From positions 1 through 64,000 of the forward strand of contig CANLKN010000001.1 of the NCBI GenBank assembly GCA_947491475.1: a stretch of 64,000 nucleotides of DNA, in the 5' to 3' direction. The stretch comes from Akkermansiaceae bacterium (GTDB lineage: Bacteria > Verrucomicrobiota > Verrucomicrobiia > Verrucomicrobiales > Akkermansiaceae). Below the pieces are notes generated by a model. It had not been told where the DNA came from. It did not search any database and saw nothing but the letters and a program-made list of their open reading frames with translations. Both the position numbers and the translations under genes were made by a program. Position 1 is the stretch's first letter; every line of letters starts with the position of its first letter. Below, piece by piece: positions 32,071 through 41,561 of this stretch.

Positions 32071-32483
32071 CCCTGATGCCAGCCTTTATCGATACAAATG
32101 CCATACTCGATGTCACAACCCATGATCCCATCTGGAATCAATGGTCGAGTCATGTCATCAACCAACATGCGCCCGGCGGGCTTTTCATCAATCCTTTCGT
32201 CTATACGGAACTCTGCATCGGCGCTGAATCCACCGAGGAAGTGGATGCTGTCATCACAAAACTTCGGCTTTCTTATGTGGAACTACCCGCATCCGCCCTG
32301 TTTCTTGCCGCCAAGGCATTCCGCGATTACCGCTCGCGCGGCGGCACCAAAAGGTCTCCCCTCCCTGATTTCTTCATTGGCGCACATGCCAAGGCCCTCG
32401 GCTTTCCTCTCATCACCCGCGATGTGAAACGCTATCGAACCTACTTCCCGGAAGTCCCGCTCATCACTCCCGACCCATCCTGA
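32067..32483 (+). CDS. VapC/FitB-type PIN-domain ribonuclease toxin
   Basis: MPAFIDTNAILDV; YTELCIG; LPDFFIGAHAKALGFPLITRDVKRYRTYFPEVPLITP. Confidence 0.9.
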   Translation: MTLMPAFIDTNAILDVTTHDPIWNQWSSHVINQHAPGGLFINPFVYTELCIGAESTEEVDAVITKLRLSYVELPASALFLAAKAFRDYRSRGGTKRSPLPDFFIGAHAKALGFPLITRDVKRYRTYFPEVPLITPDPS

Positions 32484-32499
32484 TTTTCCATTTCCTGCC

Positions 32500-33945
32500 A
32501 TGCTCGCCCTTATCGTCGCTCTCCCTCTTCTCGCCGCCATCGCCGTCATGCTCGGTACACCCGCGCGCCAGACGTCCATCGCCGCTGCCGGGGCCAATCT
32601 CGCGCTCGGCCTGTGGGCCGCGTTTTCGTGGGAAAACAGCTTCTGGAACTTCAGCGTTCCGGTGCTCGAAAAACCTGCGCTCAATCTTTCCTTCGGCATG
32701 CAGGATGGCATCAGCGCGGTGATGATCGCGCTCTCGGTGCTCGTCACACTCGCCGCCACCCTGAACGCCCGTGCACCGGTGGGCCGCGAAAAACTTTACT
32801 ACTCTTCCATTCTTCTCATCGCCGCCGGAGCCATCGGCGCATTCGCATCCACCGATCTGTTCTTTTTCTATGCATTTCATGAACTCGCATTGATCCCCAC
32901 TTTCCTGATGATCGGCATCCTCGGACGGGGCGATCGCAAACAGATCGCATGGAAGATCACCATCTATCTCGGCCTCGGCTCGATTGTTCTGCTGGCCGGA
33001 CTCGTCTGGCTCGCCAATCTCGCAGGCACCTTCGACATTCCTACCATGGTCGCGGCCGCCAGGGACGGGACGCTTGTGATTGATCCCGCCACTCAAAAAT
33101 CCATCGCCGCGCTGTTAATCGTCGGCTTTGGCTCGCTGGTTTCGCTCTTCCCGATGCACTCATGGGCAGCCCCAGCCTATGCCAGCGCACCCGCACCGGT
33201 CGCCATGCTGCATGCGGGAGTGCTCAAGAAATTCGGTCTCTACGGCTTGATCCGCGTCGCGCTGCCCATCGTTCCCGAAGGCATGCAGGCATGGCTGGGT
33301 GTGCTCCTGGTGCTGCTGCTCGGCAATCTGCTGTGGTGCGGCATGGTCACCATTTCCCAAAAACGCTTCGATAACATGCTCGGCAGCGCCTCGGTCATGC
33401 ACATGGGCTACATCTTCCTCGGCATCGCTGCTGTGGTTTCCAACCCGCACAACACGCTCGGCATCCCCGCTGCCGTGCTGCTGATGTTCGCGCACGGTGT
33501 CTCTGTGGCCTTGCTGTTCGGGCTTGCCGACCGCATCGAACGCGCCACCGGCACACTCGACTTCGCCGATCTCGGCGGTCTTGCAAAATCCGCCCCGGCG
33601 CTTGCCTTCACCGTTGGTTTCGCCGCCTTCACTGCGATGGGCCTTACGGTTTCCGCCAATTTCGTCGGCGAAGTCTTCGTCTTCCTCTCGGCGTTCCAGC
33701 AATACACCCCGGCCACCGGCCTCACACCGCTGCAAATCGTCTGCATTTTCGCCATCTGGGGCGTGGTCATCTCCGCCGTTTACATGCTGCGCGCCTTTCA
33801 CGGCATGTTCCATGGACCGCCGGTGGAGGCCACCCGCAACGCGCCGGATCTCACCCTCGCCGACCGTATCCCGGCGCTACTCCTCGCCATCCCGCTCCTC
33901 TGCGTCGGCCTCTACCCCAACCTGCTACTGAACCTCATCCGATAA
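32500..33945 (+). CDS. nuoM: NADH-quinone oxidoreductase subunit M
   Basis: FFFYAFHELALIPTFLMIGILG; FPMHSWAAPAYASAPAPVAMLHAGVLKKFGLYGLIRV. Confidence 0.95.
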   Translation: MLALIVALPLLAAIAVMLGTPARQTSIAAAGANLALGLWAAFSWENSFWNFSVPVLEKPALNLSFGMQDGISAVMIALSVLVTLAATLNARAPVGREKLYYSSILLIAAGAIGAFASTDLFFFYAFHELALIPTFLMIGILGRGDRKQIAWKITIYLGLGSIVLLAGLVWLANLAGTFDIPTMVAAARDGTLVIDPATQKSIAALLIVGFGSLVSLFPMHSWAAPAYASAPAPVAMLHAGVLKKFGLYGLIRVALPIVPEGMQAWLGVLLVLLLGNLLWCGMVTISQKRFDNMLGSASVMHMGYIFLGIAAVVSNPHNTLGIPAAVLLMFAHGVSVALLFGLADRIERATGTLDFADLGGLAKSAPALAFTVGFAAFTAMGLTVSANFVGEVFVFLSAFQQYTPATGLTPLQIVCIFAIWGVVISAVYMLRAFHGMFHGPPVEATRNAPDLTLADRIPALLLAIPLLCVGLYPNLLLNLIR

Positions 33946-33990
33946 TTCTCTTTCTGGAATCTGGATTCTGGTCTCTGAAATCTTCTTCCA

Positions 33991-34770
33991 ATGCTCATCT
34001 ATCACCAACTGACCAAACGCTTCAATGCAAGCCGCCTTCGGGCGGTCATGTGCAGCGGTCAGGCCGTGGTGATGCACCGCCTTGCCATCACCAGCAAGGA
34101 CGGCGATTGGATCGTCCGCGAAAACCCGGAAGACCTCGACTTCATTCTCAGCGTCCTCGCCGAATCCGGTGCCACTTATCGCTTCGGCGCTCCGCTCGAC
34201 GCACGATGGTTGGCTGGCGGTTGGAGCGCACACTTCGAGTTCCGCCATGATGGCTTGCGCGTCCGCACCGACTTCTTCAGCCGCCCGCCGCGCCTGCAAC
34301 CCAGCGACCTCGACCGCCTCTGGACGGACTCCGCCTCCCAAGAGATCCCCTTTACCGGTATGCGTGAGCTCGTGTTGATGAAAATGACAATGCGGGAAAA
34401 AGACTATCCGATTATTGGCGAGCTCGCACGCCGACTCGAGTCCATCGATGATCAATTCCTTTTCTCGCGCAGCGCCCGCGACCTCATCGCGCTCGCTGAA
34501 AACCATACCATCCCGCCGGCGATCCTCGCATCCCGTCCGCTATTGGAAAAAATCCAGGATGGTGAGGATGTGCTCGCAGCCGCGCTCGACCACGAACGCC
34601 GCCAGATGATTAAGGCCGACGAAGCGCGCCTGGCCCGCTACAAAGCCGCTTCCGAATCATGGGAATCTGCATGGCCCTCACTTTCCAAGGAAATTTCATC
34701 CCTCCCGTTGCACGCCGCCCACCAGCGCATCGCCGCCGCCGCCGAAACCCTCCTCCCGCAACATCCATGA
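33991..34770 (+). CDS. Hypothetical protein with possible degenerate nucleotidyltransferase-like N-terminus
   Basis: VMCSGQAVVMHRLAITSKDGDWIVRENPEDLDFIL; EIPFTGMRELVLMKMTMREKDYPIIGELARRL resembles NTase-associated segments. Confidence 0.5.
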   Translation: MLIYHQLTKRFNASRLRAVMCSGQAVVMHRLAITSKDGDWIVRENPEDLDFILSVLAESGATYRFGAPLDARWLAGGWSAHFEFRHDGLRVRTDFFSRPPRLQPSDLDRLWTDSASQEIPFTGMRELVLMKMTMREKDYPIIGELARRLESIDDQFLFSRSARDLIALAENHTIPPAILASRPLLEKIQDGEDVLAAALDHERRQMIKADEARLARYKAASESWESAWPSLSKEISSLPLHAAHQRIAAAAETLLPQHP

Positions 34771-35024
34771 ACCACCAGCCCACCGACGTCTTCCTCAGCG
34801 AAGAAGACCTCGACCTGCAGAACCTCAGTAATGAGGAGCTTGCGGCTGTGTATGAAGCCTGGCTACGGGCTGCCGCCATCACGGACGATGAAGACCAACA
34901 CCTCTACAGCCACGGCGTCTTCCTAACCGAACCAGGATACAGCCACCTCGTCCCCCACCTCACGCCAAACAAAAGCGCTCTTCAATCTTCTCCACTGATC
35001 ACTGATCACAATGGAACGCAGTGA
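34767..35024 (+). CDS. Small acidic hypothetical protein, translationally coupled (ATGA) to upstream gene
   Basis: MNHQPTDVFLSEEDLDLQNLSNEELAAVYEAWLRAAAITDDEDQHLYSHGVFL. Confidence 0.55.
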   Translation: MNHQPTDVFLSEEDLDLQNLSNEELAAVYEAWLRAAAITDDEDQHLYSHGVFLTEPGYSHLVPHLTPNKSALQSSPLITDHNGTQ

Positions 35025-35082
35025 CATGGAGGCGCTGACTAACTCCATAAAATCCGCCTCAAATCACTTTCCACTCTTTCCC

Positions 35083-36552
35083 ATGCCCGCCTACTACTTA
35101 GAAGCCCTCACCGTCACCCTCGGCCTGATTCTACTGATGGCCGAAGCCTTTGTTCCGTCGAAGAGCAAGTCATGGGTGGGTGTGTTCGCCGCCATCGGTT
35201 TGGGTGGTATCCTGCTGCTCATTCCGCTGGCCATCGGCCCTGACGCGAAACCGGATGCCGGCTGGGCGGCATGGCCGTTGTGGAATTTCTATCAATTCGA
35301 TTCGCTCGCCCGCTTTTATAAGATCTTCGCGCTCATCACCACGCTATTGGTGGTTCTCATGTCCATCGATTACCGGAAAATCCTCGCCCGCTACACTGAT
35401 CATCCGGGCTCTGAAAACGGCACCGGCGAGTTCTATGCGCTGCCTGTTTTCGCCTGCGCCGGCATGATGTGGCTTGCGTCTGCCAAGGACCTCGCCGGAG
35501 CCTTTGTGGCGCTCGAACTTATCACCGTCACTTTCTACATCCTCGTCGCCTACATGCGCCGCAATGTCGGCTCGCTCGAAGCCGGCGTGAAATACCTCAT
35601 ACTAGGCGCGCTGAGCACCGGGTTCCTCGTTTACGGCATTGCCTGGGTCTATGGATCGACAGGCACCATGAGCCTCGCGGCTATGCCATCCTCAATCTCC
35701 AATCTCCAATCTCCAATCCCCCTTCTCTTCGGTATCGCCCTGGTCATGGTCGGCCTCGCCTTCAAGATCGGCGCGGTGCCCATGCACATCTGGATTCCGG
35801 ATGTCTATCAGGGTGCGCCTACACCGGTCACCGCCTTCCTGTCAGTGGGATCAAAAGCCGCCGGTTTCATTCTGCTGGTGCGTTTCCTCGAGCCCTTCCT
35901 TGCCAGTGAGTTCACGCGCGGACCAGTGCTCAAGCTGTTGATCATCCTGTCGATCGCCACGCTGCTGTTCGGAAATCTTGCCGCCATTCCGCAGACCAAC
36001 TTCAAACGTCTTCTCGCCTATTCTTCCATCGCCCATGCGGGTTTCCTCTTGCTTGCCTTGGCCGCAGGTTCGTCTGGAACGGATGCGGCGCTCGGTTCGG
36101 TGCAAGTCGTCTCGCTTTATCTCGCCACTTATCTGATCATAACGCTCGCTGTGTTTTTCATGCTTGCCCAGGTCCGCATCCAGCGTGAGGGAGAGGACAT
36201 CAGCGATTTCAATGGTCTCGGACAAACCAATCCCACCTTTGCCATGGCGCTCACCATCCTGCTGGCCGCACTGGCGGGTGTGCCGCTCACCGCCGGATTC
36301 ATTGGCAAGTTCTTCGTCTTCACGCTCGCCGTGGATGCCGGCATGTGGGCGGGTGTCGGCATCGCCTTCATCGCCGCAGGCACCGGTTTCTATTATTACC
36401 TCAAGGTAGTCCGTGCGATGTGGTGGTCGGCCCCCGGCGACCGCCCTGCGGTTTTCCTGCCAACCATCAGCAAGACCTGTGTCGTAGTGCTCACTGCGGC
36501 CACCCTCGTCTTCGGCGTCTGGCCCCAGCCGATTCTCGCGCTGCTCAGGTAA
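35083..36552 (+). CDS. nuoN: NADH-quinone oxidoreductase subunit N
   Basis: MPAYYLEALTVTLGLILLMAEAF; FKIGAVPMHIWIPDVYQGAPTPVTAFLSVGSKAAGF; NFKRLLAYSSIAHAGF. Confidence 0.95.
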   Translation: MPAYYLEALTVTLGLILLMAEAFVPSKSKSWVGVFAAIGLGGILLLIPLAIGPDAKPDAGWAAWPLWNFYQFDSLARFYKIFALITTLLVVLMSIDYRKILARYTDHPGSENGTGEFYALPVFACAGMMWLASAKDLAGAFVALELITVTFYILVAYMRRNVGSLEAGVKYLILGALSTGFLVYGIAWVYGSTGTMSLAAMPSSISNLQSPIPLLFGIALVMVGLAFKIGAVPMHIWIPDVYQGAPTPVTAFLSVGSKAAGFILLVRFLEPFLASEFTRGPVLKLLIILSIATLLFGNLAAIPQTNFKRLLAYSSIAHAGFLLLALAAGSSGTDAALGSVQVVSLYLATYLIITLAVFFMLAQVRIQREGEDISDFNGLGQTNPTFAMALTILLAALAGVPLTAGFIGKFFVFTLAVDAGMWAGVGIAFIAAGTGFYYYLKVVRAMWWSAPGDRPAVFLPTISKTCVVVLTAATLVFGVWPQPILALLR

Positions 36553-37099
36553 TCTTACCCAGTCTTTCCTTTAACTCCGGCCACTGTGCGCGGCTGACGA
36601 TGTAGCCGACGCATTCAGGCATTCCGCAGCGGCACGGGTGGTCCTCGTAGCAATCAATGTCGAAACCGTAGTCGAAGGTCAGTTCCTCGCCCGAATTGAT
36701 GTCGCGCAGGGCATGGATGTAGATCCTGCGGCCCTCGATCCATGCCTCGCAGTTCGGATTGCACGAGTGATTGATCAGTCGTGCCGTGTTCCATGGCACG
36801 TTGCCGTCAATGTCATATCTCTTGGAGAGGGTGAAGATATACACTGCGGCGTCACCGGTCTCGAGCGATTTGGAATGCTGCGAAATCCCGCGGCGCTCGC
36901 TCTCCTCCTTATCAATGCGCTCGCCGACGTATTCGATGATCCGCTCTTCCTTGGGGATGAAGCGCGTGGCATAAACGCCGCGGCCGTGAATTTCGGATCC
37001 GCGCACCTCGCAGTATTCGCTTTGCCCGCGCTTCCAAAGATCCAACAACTTGCGGTGCAGGATTTTTCCTGGGTCGATTCCCTTTTTCCTCGATGCCAT
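36545..37099 (-). CDS. SET-domain protein (putative protein-lysine methyltransferase)
   Basis: SEIHGRGVYATRFIPKEERIIEYVGERID; ARLINHSCNPNCEAW; GEELTFDYGFD; post-SET-like CRCGMPECVGYI. Confidence 0.92.
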   Translation of the reverse strand: MASRKKGIDPGKILHRKLLDLWKRGQSEYCEVRGSEIHGRGVYATRFIPKEERIIEYVGERIDKEESERRGISQHSKSLETGDAAVYIFTLSKRYDIDGNVPWNTARLINHSCNPNCEAWIEGRRIYIHALRDINSGEELTFDYGFDIDCYEDHPCRCGMPECVGYIVSRAQWPELKERLGKIT

Positions 37100-37107
37100 G
37101 ATTTTTT

Positions 37108-37794
37108 CTAACGGATTTCACGTTTGCTCACCGGCGGCAGTTCCATCTCCTGGGGCAGCGTGATGAAAAGCCCGCGGAGGTCGGCGGGCCTCAACCCGGC
37201 GCCGTCGATGAATGTCCAGTTGTCTCGGTCCTTGTCGGAAATGGCGACCTGGTAGCTGGTGCTTTCGATGACGAGTGGACGCGGATTTCCCTCGCGCATA
37301 ATGCGGAATTTGGTGATGGTGGGCACCAACACCAGCCACTTGCTAAAAACCAGTCGCTCGGTCTGGCGGCCGTTTTCTGAGATGACTTTTTTTGCTGGGC
37401 TCACTTGATAGGTGCGCGGCTGGCCCTGAGGTTTGAAGGAAATCATGCTGATGCCTTGACGCACCATTTCGGCGGCCACGCCCGAAAGTTGTTTTTCGAG
37501 TGCATCCATTCCACCCATGCGCGCGGCGGTGCGTTCTTTCCACATCGGATTCATACGCTCGATGGCGGCTTGGTAGCGGCCGAGAACCACTTCATCACCG
37601 AGTTTGGCGACCGCCGCCACCGCCGATGCCACCACTTCTGGAGGAATGGGTTCGGCTAACACCTCGGATTCCTGTTCGAGCGCCTCAGGCGCGGCCGCCT
37701 CCTGGGCGGGCACTACTCCGCATGCCATCACCATGGCTGCGCTGAGGGAAATCCAGAGGTTCAGTTTCACGCGCCAATGGATGCCCGCGTGCAT
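37108..37794 (-). CDS. Conserved hypothetical secreted protein
   Basis: MHAGIHWRVKLNLWISLSAAMVMACGVVPAQE signal-like; no recognised domain. Confidence 0.6.
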   Translation of the reverse strand: MHAGIHWRVKLNLWISLSAAMVMACGVVPAQEAAAPEALEQESEVLAEPIPPEVVASAVAAVAKLGDEVVLGRYQAAIERMNPMWKERTAARMGGMDALEKQLSGVAAEMVRQGISMISFKPQGQPRTYQVSPAKKVISENGRQTERLVFSKWLVLVPTITKFRIMREGNPRPLVIESTSYQVAISDKDRDNWTFIDGAGLRPADLRGLFITLPQEMELPPVSKREIR

Positions 37795-37878
37795 CGCCGA
37801 CGTCAAGCCCGACGCCGGGAAACTCTGCGGGAAATCCGCTTGGAATTCCCACGGGCTTTGCGTAATGCTCGCCGCCCC

Positions 37879-38778
37879 ATGGCAAAACAGGCACTCGGAA
37901 AAGGACTCGGAGCACTCATCAGGAAAAGCACGGCAACCCCGTCCGCCGCCCTGATTGCCACCGAGGAAGACTTCAAGCGCGTCCGCGATGTGCCGCATGA
38001 TCACGTGATTCCCAGCCCGCTTCAGCCGCGCACCCGCTTCGTCGAATCCCCGCTTGACGAGCTCGTGGAATCAATCCGCCAGCATGGCATCATCCAGCCG
38101 CTCATCGTGCGCCCGGTGAATGGCAAGCTCGAGCTCATCGCCGGCGAGCGCCGCTGGCGCGCCTCCGGCAAACTCGGCCTCGCCACCGTGCCCGTGATCG
38201 AACGTGAAGCCTCGGACCGCGATGTGCTGGAAATGGCTCTCATCGAGAACCTCCAGCGCGAGGATCTCAATCCGATGGAAGAGGCCGCCGGCTATGTGCG
38301 GCTTGCCAAGGAGTTTTCCATGAAACAGGAAGAGATCGCGGGACGGGTCGGCAAGTCGCGCGCCAGCGTGGCCAATGCCATGCGCCTGCTCGATCTCCAT
38401 CCGGACGTGCAGATGCTCCTTGCCCAAGGCCAGCTCACGGTCGGTCACGCCAAGGTGCTTCTATCGATCAAGAATCATGACAACCAGTTGCTGGCCTCCG
38501 ATCAGGTCATCCGCCGCAAGCTGACCGTGCGCGCCACCGAAAAGCTCGCTCAGAGTTTCCTCGCGGATTCCGCCGACTCGTCGGGCGAGTCGAAAAAATC
38601 CGCCGCCAGCCGGGAAGTGGATGTTCACATCAGGGCCGTGGCCAACCGCCTGCGCGAGCACCTCGCCACCCACGTCGCCATCCAGCACGGCCAGAAAAAA
38701 GGCAAAATCGAAATCGAATACTATGGCGACGACGACCTCCAGCGCCTGCTCGAACTCATCGGGTTGAATGCGGAATAA
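37879..38778 (+). CDS. parB: Chromosome partitioning protein ParB
   Basis: MAKQALGKGLGALI; PLQPRTRFVESPLDELVESIRQHGIIQPLIVRPVNGKLELIAGERRWRASG; RVGKSRASVANAMRLLDL. Confidence 0.95.
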   Translation: MAKQALGKGLGALIRKSTATPSAALIATEEDFKRVRDVPHDHVIPSPLQPRTRFVESPLDELVESIRQHGIIQPLIVRPVNGKLELIAGERRWRASGKLGLATVPVIEREASDRDVLEMALIENLQREDLNPMEEAAGYVRLAKEFSMKQEEIAGRVGKSRASVANAMRLLDLHPDVQMLLAQGQLTVGHAKVLLSIKNHDNQLLASDQVIRRKLTVRATEKLAQSFLADSADSSGESKKSAASREVDVHIRAVANRLREHLATHVAIQHGQKKGKIEIEYYGDDDLQRLLELIGLNAE

Positions 38779-38997
38779 ATGTTCTCTCACATCAGTCTCT
38801 TTGCGTTGTGATGAGTTTTCGTTATTTTAACTGCTATTAAAATTCACTCCGAAATCACTGCCGATCCTCAGGTAGTGACCGGGATGCCCTGCATTAGCGG
38901 GGCTAAGTTTCAATTGGCCCGCTCGTTCTTCAATCGCGTTACTTCCATCTGCTCAAGGATTGAAACACTTGCCCAAGCGCGCTTGACGCGCTAACTA

Positions 38998-40623
38998 ACG
39001 TCCATCAAACGACGTTCCTTCAGCCTTCTTCTCGCCCGGCGGTATCTCAATCCCCGCCGTGCGGTGCTTTCCTCGTTCACTCTCATCTCGCTGATTGGCG
39101 TGATGCTCGGGGTGCTGGTGCTGGTGGTGGTAATGGCGGTTTACGCCGGTCTTGAGCGCGATGTGAAAAGCCGCCTTCTCGGATTCACACCGCACATCCT
39201 GTTGCGCCACCAACCCGGCCACCTCGGTGTGATGCCGCTGTCCGATTGGCAGGATGCGGCGGAAAATGCAGAAAAACTCCCGCGCGTGGAAGCCGCCACC
39301 GCCTTTGTTTCTGATAACGTCATCATCGACGTCGCCTCATGGCAGCGGCCGGTCATGTTCCGCGGCATCGATACCTCGGACCCTGCACAGGTCGAGGGCA
39401 TCGCCAAAATGCTCGACCTCGAAAACCACCCGGAATCCACCGCCGATCTCGGCATCGACGACCGCGCCGTCGTTTCCTCGATCCTCGCCGAGCAGCTTTC
39501 GCTGAACGTGGGTGACACCATCCGCCTCTACTCGACGCGCAACTTCGAGGAGGTGATGCGCGCCTACAAGGCGACCGAGAAACCACCGCTGCGCGAGGCA
39601 TTTGCCACGGACTGGAGCGCCGCCACCAGCGCACTTGACGGTGCCTGGAAACCTGCTGGTGAAAAGCGCGCTGTGGACATTGCAGCGCTCACTGATATCT
39701 ATCAGAAATTCGAAAACCTGCGAGCCGAGGATCTGCGCGTCCCGGAGCTTGAACTTATCGAGGATCTTCTCATCGCCATGGAATCCGGCGAGAAGGACGA
39801 GGCAACCGGCGTGTTTCTCTTTGATGCGGAAACGAAAAACAAAATTTCCAATGCCATTGCCGCGCTCAACTCCACGGATGTCGAGAAAATGGACGGCGAG
39901 ACACTCAAAGGACTCAAGCAGATCATACTGCCCAAGGAGGCCGTGGTGATCGGCATTTATCTGGCATCGCAAATGGCGGTGACGCCGGATTTGTTCGTGC
40001 CGTTGCCGCTGGCTCAGGATCTGGCAGGTCTCGGCGAAACGGTGCAAGGCATCGCACTGCGGCTCGATGATGCCTACGCCGCCGAGGAAATTGCCGCACT
40101 GGGCCGCAAGGAACTGGGCGTGGACTGGTCGCTGCTCACTTGGGGAGATCAATACCAGACCTTCTTCGCTCTCATCAACCAACAGCGTGTGATGATGTAT
40201 TTCGCACTGTCCTTCATTGTGCTGGTATCCGCCTTCTCAATGATGGCGGTGATGTTCACCGTGACGATCCAAAAGCGCCGTGAGATCGGAGTGATGAAGG
40301 CGCTAGGCGCCGCGCCCGGCCAGATTGTATGGGTGTTTCTTCATCAAGGGATGATCCTCGGGTTGTTAGGTGCCGCCCTCGGAGTCGGTCTCGGCCGGGT
40401 AGTGATTCATTTCCGCGGACCGATCCAGGGTGTTTTCCGCTCGCTTGGATTCGATCCCTTCGCTGCCTCGTTTACTGGTTTCGGCATACTGCCCGCGCAC
40501 AACAATCCTCTGGAACAAGCAGTCATCGGTTTTCTTGCTTTCGTTCTTTGTTCACTTGCGGCTTTGGTGCCGGCGTTTTTCGCCGCACGCAGTGATGCCG
40601 CTAAATCCCTACGCAACCTCTGA
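38998..40623 (+). CDS. LolC/LolE-like ABC transporter permease (start codon uncertain; conserved N-terminus begins at an ACG)
   Basis: T/M-SIKRRSFSLLLARRYLNPRRAVLSSFTLISLIGVMLGVLVLVVVMAVYAGLERDVKSRLLGFTPHILL; FtsX-like C-terminus. In-frame TAA at 38992-38994 limits upstream extension. Confidence 0.85.
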   Translation, partial: TSIKRRSFSLLLARRYLNPRRAVLSSFTLISLIGVMLGVLVLVVVMAVYAGLERDVKSRLLGFTPHILLRHQPGHLGVMPLSDWQDAAENAEKLPRVEAATAFVSDNVIIDVASWQRPVMFRGIDTSDPAQVEGIAKMLDLENHPESTADLGIDDRAVVSSILAEQLSLNVGDTIRLYSTRNFEEVMRAYKATEKPPLREAFATDWSAATSALDGAWKPAGEKRAVDIAALTDIYQKFENLRAEDLRVPELELIEDLLIAMESGEKDEATGVFLFDAETKNKISNAIAALNSTDVEKMDGETLKGLKQIILPKEAVVIGIYLASQMAVTPDLFVPLPLAQDLAGLGETVQGIALRLDDAYAAEEIAALGRKELGVDWSLLTWGDQYQTFFALINQQRVMMYFALSFIVLVSAFSMMAVMFTVTIQKRREIGVMKALGAAPGQIVWVFLHQGMILGLLGAALGVGLGRVVIHFRGPIQGVFRSLGFDPFAASFTGFGILPAHNNPLEQAVIGFLAFVLCSLAALVPAFFAARSDAAKSLRNL

Positions 40624-40626
40624 GTC

Positions 40627-41457
40627 ATGGACATCTGGATCATTCAAAATGGCGAGAAAATAGGGCCCATCCACGACTTCGAGGTGCGCAAGAAAATCGA
40701 GTTCGGCGAGTTGTCAGCCGATACACCCGCATGGCACGAAGGTCTCAGTGCATGGTGCCCACTCGGCGAGATCGATCTTTTCACACGCGAGTTCGGCCTT
40801 CATCCTGAAGAATCGAAGTCCACGTTCCAAGACGCCACGGAGCTAAGTCCTGGCACTCCGCCGCCGCTGCCTGCCCAGTTGCATCTGGTCCGTCGCTTCT
40901 GGGCGCGTTGGTTTGATCTTTATCTGTTTGCCGGTGTCTGGTGGCTTGGCATGTGGGCTGCCGGGCGCGACATCGGAGCCACTCTAAGCAACCCGTGGAT
41001 CATTCTGTTTCAATACATTCCATGGTTTGTCTTGGAAACCATCCTGCTGCAACGCCTCGGCACCACACCAGGCAAGTGGCTGCTCTGCATACGCGTGCTC
41101 AACGACGACGGCTCGCCGCTCAATCTCAAACAAGCCACCCTGCGCTCGTCACGCGTTCTGTTTCTCGGCATCGGCTTCGGTTGGGGCATTCTCGCGTTGA
41201 TCTGCCAAATCATTGCATATTTCACCACCAGGAAGCTCGGTCGTCCGTTATGGGACCATGCTGGAGGGCACCGCCTGCAAACCTCGCCAATCAATGGCTT
41301 GCGCATTGTTGCTTATATCATCGGCCTCTTTGTCGCCTTACAACTCCAGATGATCGTCGTAGCACCACATATGATGGAGAATATCAAAAAGAACTTTCCA
41401 GCATTCAGTGAGCATTTTGAAAAGAATCCGCCCTGGCACCTGCCGGAAAAGCGTTGA
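40627..41457 (+). CDS. GYF_2 domain plus RDD family membrane protein
   Basis: MDIWIIQNGEKIGPIHDFEVRKKIEFGELSADTPAWHEGLSAW; RRFWARWFDLYLFAGVWWLG; GTTPGKWLLCIRVLNDDG. Confidence 0.85.
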   Translation: MDIWIIQNGEKIGPIHDFEVRKKIEFGELSADTPAWHEGLSAWCPLGEIDLFTREFGLHPEESKSTFQDATELSPGTPPPLPAQLHLVRRFWARWFDLYLFAGVWWLGMWAAGRDIGATLSNPWIILFQYIPWFVLETILLQRLGTTPGKWLLCIRVLNDDGSPLNLKQATLRSSRVLFLGIGFGWGILALICQIIAYFTTRKLGRPLWDHAGGHRLQTSPINGLRIVAYIIGLFVALQLQMIVVAPHMMENIKKNFPAFSEHFEKNPPWHLPEKR

Positions 41458-41561
41458 ATGAAATAATCCATTAGTGCTTTGCAGGCATTGGCCTTCGTTT
41501 CACAACTCTGGATTCTCGTTGGAATGGTTTGTTGGGGGGGCGCTGGCCAAACCGACTGCCG

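Noticed and set aside
38910-38970. gtttcaatt...ggattgaaac looks like CRISPR repeat ends upstream of the LolC-like gene
   Set aside because: No second repeat unit or regular spacer spacing is visible and no cas genes are present; treated as chance inverted repeat.
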